From positions 372,001-436,000 of the forward strand of contig JAWKRG010000008.1 in NCBI GenBank assembly GCA_041389725.1: a DNA stretch of 64,000 bases, written 5' to 3'. The stretch comes from Polyangiaceae bacterium. GTDB lineage: Bacteria; Myxococcota_A; Polyangia; Polyangiales; Polyangiaceae. A model generated the notes under the pieces. It was not told where the DNA came from. It made no database searches and worked only from the letters and a program-made list of their open reading frames with translations. A program made the translations under genes and the position numbers. Each line of letters starts with the position of its first letter. Within the stretch, counting starts at the first letter, position 1. Positions 8,601-15,737 of this stretch are shown piece by piece.

Positions 8601-10298
8601 CTATCCGATGCGGAGGGCGGTGAGCGCCGTCCGCAGCCCGACTTCTTGGACGCATGGCTGCGGGCGCTGCTCGACGCGCGCCGCATCCTCGCCTGCAGGG
8701 TGGGGGAGCGCGACTGCTATGCGGCCATCGAGGACGCGAGCCGCTTGCGTGACGGCTTGGGGGTGGCGTTGCCCCTCGGCGTGCCGCAGCCTTTCAAGGA
8801 GCCCGTGGACGATCCGCTGGGCGATCTGATCTCGCGTTTTGCTCGAACCCACGGTCCCTTCCAGGTGGAGGTGCTCGCGGCGTGGTTCGGGATTGGGCCG
8901 GCCGTAGCGTTGGAAACGCTGCGACGGCTTGCGGCGCGTGGCCGCGTCGCGGAGGGCGACTTCCTACCCGAGGGTGCGGGACGCGAGTGGTGCGGCGTGG
9001 AGGTGCTGCGTCAGATCAAGAGCCGCTCTCTGGCGCGGCTTCGCAAGCAGGTGGAGCCCGTGTCGCAGGAGCTGTTCGCGCAGTTTGCGCAGGAGTGGCA
9101 CGGCGTGACGAAGCCCGACGCGAGTCGGGACGCGCTGCACGCAGCGATCGATCGGCTGCAGGGCGCGCCACTGCCCGCCAGCGAGCTGGAGACGCGAATC
9201 CTCCCTGCGCGCGTGGCGAACTTTTCGCCGGCGGACCTCGACATTGCTTTTGCTCGCGGCGAGCTGGTTTGGCGTGGGCTCGAGTCCGTGGGCCCCCGCG
9301 ACGGGCGCGTGGCGCTCTACCCCAAGGAACACTATGAATTGCTCGCACCGCGGCCAACGCCCGTGGAGGGCGCAGCTGCGACGGCGATCCGCGCGGCCCT
9401 CGCCCAGCGCGGCGCGCTCTTCTTCGAAGATGTCGTGGCGCAGCTCGGAGGCTTTTCGCCGGAGCTGCTCGAGGCACTGTGGGACCTGGTGTGGGCGGGC
9501 GAAGTCACGAACGACAGCCTGGAGCCGCTACGTTCACGGCTGCGAGGAGAACGCGCGGATCGGCGTGCACGGGTGCGCCTCGGTCGGCGGCGCCGCGAGT
9601 CACCACCGGGCAGTGAAGGGCGCTGGTCGCTACTGCCGGCGATCGCGGCGAGCGAGACGGAGCGGCGCGCCGCGCTCACGGAGTCGCTGTTGGAGCGCTG
9701 GGGCGTGCTGCCGAAAGAGGCGGCGCGGGTGGAGGGGATCGAAGGCGGTTTTTCCGCGATTTATCCCATTCTCAAGGTAATGGAGGAAGCGGGCAAGGCG
9801 CGGCGTGGCTACTTCGTCGCGGGCCTCGGCGCGACGCAATTCGCGCGGCCCGGCGCCGAAGACTTCTTGCGGACGCTGCGCGACGGCAGTGCCGACGGCG
9901 CGCCGCGGGTGCTCGCGGCCACGGATCCGGCGAATCTCTACGGCGCAGTGCTGCCTTTTCCCGCGCACCCCGAGCGTCCGACGCGCAGCGTGGGGGCCGA
10001 GGTGGTGTTACTCTCGGGCAAGCTCGTCGCGTACCTCGCCCGGGGCGGACGCGCGCTATTGACCTTCTTGCCCGAGGACGAACCCGAGCGCAGCGCGTGC
10101 CTCGGCGCCGCGGCTCGGGGCGTGCTTCAGCTGGCGGAAGCGCGGAAGTTCCTGATGCTGGAGACCATCGACGGCCGCGCCGCGAGCGAAAGTGCGCTCG
10201 GGCGCGAGCTGTTGCAGCTTGGTTTCACCCGCACCGGCAAGGGTTTCCGCTTCGCGCCGCGCTCGAAACGCCACGACTCGGCGCTGCTGTCGAATTAG
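5604..10298 (+). CDS. lhr: Lhr-type large ATP-dependent helicase
   Basis: At 1564 residues this matches full-length bacterial Lhr (E. coli 1538). The SF2 core shows a Q-motif region, Walker A APTGSGKT (45-52), DEIH near 168, motif III SATQ, and motifs V/VI in ATSSLELGIDMG and QRVGRAGHS. The Lhr winged-helix core and the long C-terminal domain follow. Family role: 3'-5' helicase acting on DNA or RNA:DNA hybrids, linked to repair. A Gly/Asp/Arg-rich stretch of 13-residue repeats (residues about 913-1011) interrupts the C-terminal region. The start codon sits 6 nt after a -10-like TATACT. It appears to be a single-gene unit. Confidence 0.93.
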   Translation: MAADSLRQFQPAVREWFRTALGKPTAVQRAGFPRIADGKSALLLAPTGSGKTLAAFLAALDRLAFAPLPPEPERLRVLYVSPLKALAADVEKNLKSPIAGIARVAERLGMPCRELAVAMRTGDTPSKERSRFLRHPPDILITTPESLFLMLTSEARARLASVETVIVDEIHAMAGTKRGAHLFLSLERLEALREGRPPLQRVGLSATQRPLEEIAQLLAGAETRDGARVPREVDIVDCGAAKSLELSVRVTVDDMTVLPTDESGASDRSLWPAIYPHIVDAIRAHRSTMVFVNSRRLAERLAGQINEVAGEEIALAHHGSVSKEQRALIEDRLKSGNLPAIVATSSLELGIDMGAVDLVIQVEAPPSVASGMQRVGRAGHSVGQASKGVLFPKHRGDLLPTAAATQLMLAAKVEPTRYPRCPLDVLAQQLVAITAMDDIAADEAFALVTRAANFAELSRASFDGVLDMLSGRYPSDEFAELRPRITWDRVTGRLSARRGAKRLAVVNAGTIPDRGLYGVFLSDPERTVRVGELDEEMVFESRPGEVFVLGASSWRIEDITHDRVLVTPAPGEPGRMPFWHGDRVGRSAEFGRAVGALARTLVQSKPEQARDKLQREHGFDERAADNLLALLQEQREQTGVVPSDQTVIVERFVDEVGDFRVCVLSPFGARVHAPWALSVAQKARRELGSEVENVWSDDGIVFRFPEAEEPPPVELFVLAPEEIEPLMLETLGSSALFAARFRENAGRALLLPKRFPGKRSPLWAQRKRSADLLQVASRYGSFPILLETYRECLCDVFDLPALTALMQGVAARSLRVHVVDAPRPSAFSRNLLFGYVANFMYEGDAPLAERRAQALLLDQAQLRELLGQAELRQLFDADVIEWVARRVGRLDSAPLRDADGVHDLLLALGPLSEAEIRQRCHGGQSEAETRVDERLLEAGVRDSVGGRLSAAEIADSVDGRRVEAGIGDSADGRRAEAGIGDSADGRLSAAGIGERSRGRLSDAEGGERRPQPDFLDAWLRALLDARRILACRVGERDCYAAIEDASRLRDGLGVALPLGVPQPFKEPVDDPLGDLISRFARTHGPFQVEVLAAWFGIGPAVALETLRRLAARGRVAEGDFLPEGAGREWCGVEVLRQIKSRSLARLRKQVEPVSQELFAQFAQEWHGVTKPDASRDALHAAIDRLQGAPLPASELETRILPARVANFSPADLDIAFARGELVWRGLESVGPRDGRVALYPKEHYELLAPRPTPVEGAAATAIRAALAQRGALFFEDVVAQLGGFSPELLEALWDLVWAGEVTNDSLEPLRSRLRGERADRRARVRLGRRRRESPPGSEGRWSLLPAIAASETERRAALTESLLERWGVLPKEAARVEGIEGGFSAIYPILKVMEEAGKARRGYFVAGLGATQFARPGAEDFLRTLRDGSADGAPRVLAATDPANLYGAVLPFPAHPERPTRSVGAEVVLLSGKLVAYLARGGRALLTFLPEDEPERSACLGAAARGVLQLAEARKFLMLETIDGRAASESALGRELLQLGFTRTGKGFRFAPRSKRHDSALLSN
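8340..8636. repeat. 39-bp in-frame tandem repeat inside lhr
   Basis: About seven units plus a partial one, mostly 39 nt (one is 33 nt), with starts at 8340, 8379, 8412, 8451, 8490, 8529, 8568 and 8607. The consensus 13-residue unit is EAGIGDSADGRRA. Units 5 and 6 are almost identical, so the array expanded recently. It keeps the lhr frame and lies between two conserved parts of the C-terminal domain. Confidence 0.85.
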
Positions 10299-10438
10299 AC
10301 GACCACGCCGCAGATCATCGCGCCTCATGACATCTTTCGCCCGCCCGAAGGTAGTTTGAGTGGGCTGGGGTGGGACAAGCGCCGTCCCCGCGCAGGTCTC
10401 TAGCAACTGGCCTGGCGCTCGTTTCGATAGGCGGTGCC

Positions 10439-11347
10439 ATGACACCGCCCCGGCCAGTCATTCCTGGTCAGATGCTCGTGATTTCACGTCGCTGCACGCG
10501 ACGTGAGTTCTTGTTGCGCCCGAGCAAACCGACTGACGATGCTTTCCTCTATTGCCTTGCCCGGGCGTGCCGCCGCTATGGCATGCAGCTGTGCTGGCTG
10601 ATGGTGATGAGCAATCACTATCACGCGGGCATTCACGACGTTGACGGCTGCTACCCCGAATTCCTGTGCTATTTCCACAGCCTGCTCGCGCGCTGCCTCA
10701 ACTCGCACCACGGCAGGTGGGAAAACCTCTGGGCCACTGAGCAGACTAGCGTCGTGCACTTGGGCGACGCAGAAGCTGTCTTCGACAAGATGATCTATTC
10801 CCTGTGCAATGCCGTCAAAGACCATCTGGTTGATCGAGTGCACCTCTGGCCAGGGTTCTGCTCGTACTCGTATCAGCTCGCCGACCGGCCTGTGGTGGTG
10901 AAACGACCCGCGTGGTTTTTCGACAAGTCGGGCAACATGCCAGAACGAGTGGAGTTGCACTTCACGCGCCCACCCGAGTTTGCGCACCTGAGCTCGGAGC
11001 AGTGGGTCGAGAAGCTGCGCGCAGCTGTCACAGCAGAAGAGGAAAGGGCAGCGGAAGAGCGAAAGGTGGAGGGGCGCCGCATCCTCGGCAGGAAAGCCAT
11101 CCGGCGCCAGTCGCCCTTCTCCAGTCCAAAGACCCGTGAAGATCGCCGCGGCCTGCGACCCCGCGTCGCCAGCAAGAACAAGTGGCGGCGCATCGAGCTC
11201 CTCATGCAAAACAAGACGTTCCATCAGCGCTACCGGGAGGCGTACGCGCGTCGCCGCGCAGGGGATCCCGATGTGGAGTTCCCCTTCGGTACCTACAAGC
11301 TGCGCGTGCAGGGCCTAGTGCGCTGCGAACCGCCCCCGTGCGGTTGA
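10439..11347 (+). CDS. RAYT/Y1-type (HUH) transposase
   Basis: The 302-residue protein resembles the IS200-like REP-associated tyrosine transposases (Y1_Tnp). It has the HUH metal motif as H60-Y-H62 in MSNHYHAGI and a candidate catalytic tyrosine Y120 in the helix MIYSLCNAVKDHLVD, where the family usually has YxxxNP. The C-terminal third is rich in Lys/Arg and may bind DNA. RAYTs are usually single-copy domesticated enzymes that process REP hairpins. No obvious REP palindromes or left/right ends flank the gene here. ATG 10439 is preferred because the family fold starts soon after it. Confidence 0.8.
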   Translation: MTPPRPVIPGQMLVISRRCTRREFLLRPSKPTDDAFLYCLARACRRYGMQLCWLMVMSNHYHAGIHDVDGCYPEFLCYFHSLLARCLNSHHGRWENLWATEQTSVVHLGDAEAVFDKMIYSLCNAVKDHLVDRVHLWPGFCSYSYQLADRPVVVKRPAWFFDKSGNMPERVELHFTRPPEFAHLSSEQWVEKLRAAVTAEEERAAEERKVEGRRILGRKAIRRQSPFSSPKTREDRRGLRPRVASKNKWRRIELLMQNKTFHQRYREAYARRRAGDPDVEFPFGTYKLRVQGLVRCEPPPCG

Positions 11348-11546
11348 GCGACAACTGAATGACTCCGAGCGCGGGCGCGAATGAGGGCGTCAGCGCACAG
11401 GTGCGTTCGTTGGCTAGAAAAGAGCGGATCTCGCACTCCCAAGGGACCTCGGTTGGCCTGCGACTGCAGTAGCAGCACGCCGTCGGGACGTCTCCGGGCC
11501 GCGCCGCGGCGCTCCGCCAGCCGTGACCTTCGGGCCGGAGTTGAGG

Positions 11547-11552
11547 TACGAT
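11547..11552 (+). promoter_or_regulatory. Candidate -10 for RecA-fold ATPase gene
   Basis: TACGAT lies 3 nt before the first in-frame GTG (11556) and 6 nt before the second (11559). A -35-like GTGACC at 11523-11528 is 18 nt upstream. This placement favours a start at 11556 or 11559 over a GTG at 11523, which would overlap the -35. Confidence 0.45.
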
Positions 11553-11555
11553 CGG

Positions 11556-12458
11556 GTGGTGAGCAAGAGCGAGAGCACAGAAAGGGTTCTGCCGCGCTCC
11601 CTTGCCAGCATGCAGGTCGACGTGACGACGCGCCTCGGGGCGCTGTCGCCGGCCAGCCCCACGGGGTTGCCAATCCTCGACCGCATGCTGGGGGGCGGCC
11701 TGCGCACTGGCATGGCGCTCAGCGTCACCGGCGCTTCCGGCGTGGGCAAGACGGCACTTTCCCTGACCTTCGCCTACATGGCGGCCCGTTCACGCGCCGC
11801 GGTGGTGTTGGCAAGCGCGACCCTCGACGAGACGGAGGTCGTGGCGCGGCTGTCGGCGCGCGCGTTGCACCGCGAAGAACCGGACAGCACCACGAGCTAC
11901 GGCGAGATCTGGTCCGGAGAAGCGTGGCAGGCCGGGCCGTCGCGCAACATCGTCAGCTTGGCCGTTGATACCGTTTCGAAGAAAGTGGGGTCGCATTTGC
12001 ACCTGCACCGCTCTGATCCCTTCGAAAGCACCCAGGTGCTGCGGCGCGTCGCGGGCCAACTGTGGGATCGCCATGAGCGCGTGGTGGTCGTTGTGGACGG
12101 CGTGGAAGCGTTTTCCGCCCACTGCGGCGGAGACGCCACGCGGGCCCGCGTCGCCAACGGAGACTTGGCGGGGCGCGTGTCGATCGTCGCCTACGAGCTC
12201 CGCCGCCTTGCGGAGCGCGGCTGCGTCGTGGTGATGACATCGGCGTCGCGTCACGCAGACCTGGTGGCACCCGCCGCGACCATGCACGCCGAGATGCGCG
12301 CAGTAGAAGGGACCGCGGTGCGCATCAGCGATCGCGCGTTGGCGCTGGGGACGCGCCCCGTGGACCTCGTGATCCGCAAGAACGTCGTCGGGCCGACGGG
12401 GATCGTACCGCTGCGCTTCATCGCAGGCGCGGCCACCTTCGAAGAACGCGCGCCTTGA
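11556..12458 (+). CDS. RecA/DnaB-fold P-loop ATPase
   Basis: The 300-residue protein has a RecA-type ATPase core: a TGLPILDRMLGGGL lead-in as in KaiC/RadA/DnaB, Walker A GASGVGKT (59-66), and Walker B VVVVVDG near residue 175. The C-terminus, DLVIRKNVVGPTGIVPLRF, resembles the DnaB helicase ending with its NRxGPTG motif, but the DnaB N-terminal domain is missing. It may be a DnaB/KaiC-like paralogue with a regulatory or repair role; an ImuA-like protein is an alternative. Its stop overlaps the start of the next gene by 4 nt, so the two are translationally coupled. The start is GTG at 11556 or 11559, or 11523 if the promoter call is wrong. Confidence 0.75.
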   Translation: MVSKSESTERVLPRSLASMQVDVTTRLGALSPASPTGLPILDRMLGGGLRTGMALSVTGASGVGKTALSLTFAYMAARSRAAVVLASATLDETEVVARLSARALHREEPDSTTSYGEIWSGEAWQAGPSRNIVSLAVDTVSKKVGSHLHLHRSDPFESTQVLRRVAGQLWDRHERVVVVVDGVEAFSAHCGGDATRARVANGDLAGRVSIVAYELRRLAERGCVVVMTSASRHADLVAPAATMHAEMRAVEGTAVRISDRALALGTRPVDLVIRKNVVGPTGIVPLRFIAGAATFEERAP

Positions 12459-12952
12459 GGGTGCTGCTGTTACACGGCCTGGAGGGCAGCCCCCAGGGCG
12501 CCAAAGCACGTGCTCTGCGGGAGCACTTCGAGCTGTGCTGTCCTGCGTTGCCCACCGGCGACTTCGCAGCATGTGAGGTCGTGGCGCAAGACGCCCTGCG
12601 CAACTTCCATCCGGAGGTGTTGGTCGGTTCTTCCTTCGGCGGCGCGTTGGCACTGCGCCTGATCGAACTCGGCGCCTGGCAGGGGCCCACGCTCTTGCTG
12701 GCACCAGCGTCGCGCTACTTCCTACCGGCGCCTGTGTCGCTTCCCGCAGGGGTGCCTGTGCTCATCCTGCATGGTCGGAAGGACGCCGTCGTTCCAATGC
12801 AGGACAGCCGTGATCTCGCCGAACGTCACGACGGCGTGCGGCTGCTGGAGCTGGACGACGAGCATCGCCTGAGCACCTTGACCGAGGGCGGTCGCCTTGC
12901 GGGCTACGTACGTGAAGTGCGCGAATTGCTTTCCACGACGAGCATCGCCTGA
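12455..12952 (+). CDS. YqiA-like alpha/beta-hydrolase esterase
   Basis: The 165-residue protein is a compact alpha/beta hydrolase of the YqiA/UPF0227 type. It shows the oxyanion motif LLHGLEGSP at the N-terminus, nucleophile elbow GSSFGG, acid Asp in HGRKDAVVP and catalytic His in DDEHRLS, so the triad looks complete. The TTG start overlaps the stop of the ATPase gene by 4 nt. The last 28 residues and the stop codon come from the first junction of an 80-bp tandem triplication: because 80 is not a multiple of three, the frame meets a TGA at the start of copy 2. The C-terminal helix is therefore probably altered, but the active site is kept. Confidence 0.82.
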   Translation: MRVLLLHGLEGSPQGAKARALREHFELCCPALPTGDFAACEVVAQDALRNFHPEVLVGSSFGGALALRLIELGAWQGPTLLLAPASRYFLPAPVSLPAGVPVLILHGRKDAVVPMQDSRDLAERHDGVRLLELDDEHRLSTLTEGGRLAGYVREVRELLSTTSIA

Positions 12953-13080
12953 GCGCCTCGAGCGAGGGCGGTCGCCTTGCGGGCTACGTACGTGAAGTGC
13001 GCGAATTGCTTTCCACGACGAGCATCGCCTGAGCGCCTCGAGCGAGGGTGGTTGCCTGGCGGACTACGTGCGCGAACAGC
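12861..13080. repeat. 80-bp tandem triplication
   Basis: Copies begin exactly 80 nt apart at 12861, 12941 and 13021, each with agcatcgcctgagc. Copy 2 matches copy 3 in its first ~28 nt (gcgcctcgagcgaggg) and copy 1 in the remaining ~50 nt, so it is a mosaic. Copy 3 diverges and fades after about 13080. The array covers the 3' end of the esterase gene and most of the space before the OPT transporter gene. Confidence 0.95.
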
Positions 13081-13148
13081 ACCAATTGCGCCAACCTAGG
13101 CGGCTTTTCGTTGCTCTCCCGCGGCGTGGACGATAAACCCGTCGACCG

Positions 13149-14987
13149 ATGACCGAGGCAGCTGCCGCTGGGCCCAGCCCGCCCGCGACCTACCGAGAGA
13201 TCACCGTGGGCGCCATCGTGCTCGGCGTCGTGCAAGGCATGCTGATGACGAGCGCCTTCGTCTACGTCGGCCTCAAGCTCGGATTCGGGCTGCCAGGGTC
13301 GAGCGTCGCGGCGATTCTCGGCTTCGCGTTGCTGCGCGGGGTGGGGCGCAAGGCGCTGAAGATCCCTGGGTGCGGCAGCATCGTCGAGAACAACATCAAC
13401 CAAACCGTGGCCAGTGGCGTGAACACGGCCAGCGCGGGCGTGGTGTTCACCTTCCCGGCGCTGCTACTGCTAGGCCTCGACTATTCCTTCTATACGGTGC
13501 TGCTCGCGGCGGTGGCGGGGTCCTTCATGGGCATCGTCGTGATCATTCCGCTGCGAAAGCAGTTGATCGAGATCGAGCGTCTCAAGTTTCCGAGTGGCGT
13601 CGCGGTCGCGACCATCCTCAAGACGCCGGGCGCAGGCATCAAGAAGGCGAAGTTCTTGGGTATCGGCTTCGTGGTTGCCGCGCTGATGACCTTGGCGACC
13701 CATCACAAGATTCAACTCCTGCCCGAGGCGCTGCCGCTCGGTCCGTGGATTCAGTCGGCGTTCGGGGTCGGAGACCGAGGCGGGCTGTCGCTTGCGTTGA
13801 TGGGGACGACGCTCGCAATCAGCATGGCGAACTTCGGCGCGGGCATGTTGGCTGGACGCGGGGGCCTGGCCTTCGCCATCGGCGGCGTGATGGCATGGTG
13901 GATTGTCGGCCCCTTTGTCGTCAGTCAGGGTTGGGCTCCTCCAGCTGCCAAGGGAGACGAACTGGTCGGCGTCGTCTACGGCACCATGCTGCGCCCCACG
14001 GGCATCGGCATTCTGATTGGCGGCGCGTTGGCGGGCGTGGTGGCGGCCTTTCCGGCCATTCGGGGCGCGATCGCCTCGCTTTCGGGGGCAGCAAAGCTGG
14101 CGAGAGAAGGCGGGCACACCGCGGAGGAACTTTCGCCCAAGGTGTTGGTGACAGGGCTCGTGGCCAGCGTGCTCGCGCTGATGGTGGTCACGGTCGTGGC
14201 CAGCGCCGACGCCGCCGGTGAGCTTCACATCGGCGCGGCGATCGCAGCGGCCATCGCCGGTGCGATTTGGATCGCCCTCGCTGGCTTGATCGTGGCCCAA
14301 GCAACTGGGGCGACGGACATCTCGCCTCTCTCGGGGCTGGCATTGATCGCCGTGACCCTGATGCTCGCGATCACGAGTGGCAACGTGGTGGTCGCAGTTA
14401 CCATCGGCGTGGCGGTGTGCATTGCCACCAACCAGTGCGCGGACATGATGAGCGATCTGAAGACCGGTCACTTGATCGGCGGAGTGCCGCGGCGACAGCA
14501 GCTCGCGCAGTTCGCGGTGGCCTGGGTGGGGCCTGCCATCGCCATCGGAACGACGATCTTGCTGTGGAAGGCGGGGCCCGGGGGCACGCAGGGCTTTGGC
14601 CCGGAGAGCCGAGCGTGTCTCGAAAAGCTGCCCGGCTGCCTGCCTGCACCCCAGGCCAGCGTGCTGCAAGGCATGATCAAGGGCGTGCTCAGTGGGCAAG
14701 CGCCGGTGGACAAGTACGTAGCGGGCGCGGCGATCGGTGGCGGTCTCGCGCTCTTTCCCATCGGCGGCCTGGGCGTGCTCATCGGCCTCGCCATGTATCT
14801 GCCCTTCGACATCACCTTCGGCTATGGCATCGGCTGTCTCATCACCGTTGCGCTCGAGAAGTCCAAGGGGCACCGTTTCGTCAGCGACTCGATCGTACCG
14901 CTCGCGGCAGGTTTCATCGTGGGGGAAGCACTCACGGCGCTCACGATGACGTTGATCGAGCTTGCGGGTGGGGGAGGTGCTGCGTGA
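13149..14987 (+). CDS. OPT-family oligopeptide transporter
   Basis: The 612-residue integral membrane protein has the OPT hallmark region near residues 75-160 (SIVENNINQTVASG, then PLRKQL, then ERLKFPSGVAVA) and about a dozen or more hydrophobic segments along its whole length. The family carries oligopeptides or metal chelates with protons across the inner membrane. It ends in the first copy of a 50-bp triplication (LAGGGGAA then TGA), and the downstream gene is reached through two tiny overlapping ORFs. The upstream space is filled by the 80-bp repeats, and no clear promoter is seen. Confidence 0.93.
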   Translation: MTEAAAAGPSPPATYREITVGAIVLGVVQGMLMTSAFVYVGLKLGFGLPGSSVAAILGFALLRGVGRKALKIPGCGSIVENNINQTVASGVNTASAGVVFTFPALLLLGLDYSFYTVLLAAVAGSFMGIVVIIPLRKQLIEIERLKFPSGVAVATILKTPGAGIKKAKFLGIGFVVAALMTLATHHKIQLLPEALPLGPWIQSAFGVGDRGGLSLALMGTTLAISMANFGAGMLAGRGGLAFAIGGVMAWWIVGPFVVSQGWAPPAAKGDELVGVVYGTMLRPTGIGILIGGALAGVVAAFPAIRGAIASLSGAAKLAREGGHTAEELSPKVLVTGLVASVLALMVVTVVASADAAGELHIGAAIAAAIAGAIWIALAGLIVAQATGATDISPLSGLALIAVTLMLAITSGNVVVAVTIGVAVCIATNQCADMMSDLKTGHLIGGVPRRQQLAQFAVAWVGPAIAIGTTILLWKAGPGGTQGFGPESRACLEKLPGCLPAPQASVLQGMIKGVLSGQAPVDKYVAGAAIGGGLALFPIGGLGVLIGLAMYLPFDITFGYGIGCLITVALEKSKGHRFVSDSIVPLAAGFIVGEALTALTMTLIELAGGGGAA

Positions 14988-15037
14988 AGTTTCGCGTTCA
15001 CGTTCTGCTCGTAGCGGGTGGGGGAGGTGCTGCGTGA
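14984..15037 (+). CDS. 17-codon mini-ORF 1 of coupled chain
   Basis: A GTG at 14984 overlaps the OPT stop (GTGA) and opens a 17-codon ORF, MKFRVHVLLVAGGGGAA, ending at a TGA that overlaps the next GTG. The GGGGGAGG-like run a few bases before each start could serve as ribosome-binding site. Its sequence resembles the first residues of the protein starting at 15084 (MKVLGHGLFVTG), which suggests it is a duplicated gene start rather than an independent peptide gene. Confidence 0.3.
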   Translation: MKFRVHVLLVAGGGGAA

Positions 15038-15087
15038 AGTTTCGCGTTCACGTCCTGCTCGTAGCGGGTGGGGGAGGTGCCGCATGA
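15034..15087 (+). CDS. 17-codon mini-ORF 2 of coupled chain
   Basis: The peptide is identical to mini-ORF 1 (MKFRVHVLLVAGGGGAA). It begins with GTG inside the GTGA overlap with mini-ORF 1 and ends in a TGA that overlaps the ATG of the next gene (ATGA at 15084-15087). It may pass ribosomes from the OPT gene to the downstream gene; expression is not shown. Confidence 0.3.
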   Translation: MKFRVHVLLVAGGGGAA

Positions 15088-15722
15088 AAGTGCTCGGTCA
15101 CGGACTGTTCGTGACGGGTGTGCTCGTCAGCTCCTGCTTTGCGGCGCGTGCGGTGACACCCACCGCATCTGGGCCCGACGGCGTGATCACAGCGAAGGAT
15201 CGTGTGCAGGCGTGGGGCGAAGCCGCAGGCGCGCCCTTCGCAGTCGGCGTGGTACTGATGGTAGCCGGCGGCGTGCTCGCGCGTCGGCGTCGTCGCGGCG
15301 GCATGGCTCAGGGCACCGAGCATCCCGGCGGCGCGCCCGAAGGCGCCGTGGATCTCGCTCTCGAGGGTGAGGCTCCCCACGCCCGCGTGGCGACCGGCAG
15401 CCATCGCCCGCCGCGACGCGTCGTCGAGGCCATACGCGACAAGCTCGCAGCGCTGGATGCCAAGAGCGATCCCCAGACAGTGTTCACCGCGGTCGACGAC
15501 ATCTTGGAGAACGACGTTCCCGAGCTACTCGAACAACGCCAAGCGCTAATCGACGATCTCGGGCTCGCGAAGTTCGCCGAGATGATCGGCCACTTCGCGA
15601 TGATGGAGCGCAACGTGGCTCGTGCCTGGAGCGCCATCACCGATGGCGCCGTGGGAGAGATCCCGGAGTGCCTTGCGCGCGCGAAGCTCGGCATCGAAAT
15701 GGCGCGGGGGGTCTTGGGGTAG
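15084..15722 (+). CDS. Membrane-linked protein downstream of OPT transporter
   Basis: The 212-residue protein starts at ATG 15084 with a signal-like segment (MKVLGHGLFVTGVLVSSC, a possible lipobox Cys). After a short loop comes one membrane segment (FAVGVVLMVAGGVLA) stopped by RRRRRGG. The remaining C-terminal ~130 residues are charged and helical (VVEAIRDKLAALDAK, DDILENDVPELLEQR) and presumably cytoplasmic. No family is recognised. Tight coupling to the OPT gene through overlapping stops and starts suggests a partner or regulator of the transporter; that is inference. Confidence 0.7.
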   Translation: MKVLGHGLFVTGVLVSSCFAARAVTPTASGPDGVITAKDRVQAWGEAAGAPFAVGVVLMVAGGVLARRRRRGGMAQGTEHPGGAPEGAVDLALEGEAPHARVATGSHRPPRRVVEAIRDKLAALDAKSDPQTVFTAVDDILENDVPELLEQRQALIDDLGLAKFAEMIGHFAMMERNVARAWSAITDGAVGEIPECLARAKLGIEMARGVLG

Positions 15723-15737
15723 GCCGTCGGCCGATTC

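Larger units (their letters stand above)
14964..15113. repeat. 50-bp tandem triplication
   Basis: Copies start at 14964, 15014 and 15064 with gcgggtgggggaggtgc. Copies 1 and 2 differ at one base; copy 3, which holds the start codon of the next gene, is more diverged. The unit spans the junction 'end of OPT gene / start of next gene', so the array repeats a stop-start overlap. Confidence 0.95.

Noticed and set aside
8134..8829. Alternative plus frame with repeats in the lhr array
   Set aside because: Repeat units read open in other frames too; the lhr frame is the conserved one on both sides.
13470..14873. Minus-strand frame of 467 codons opposite the OPT transporter
   Set aside because: Rich in His/Arg/Asp as expected for an antisense shadow, and no start signals.
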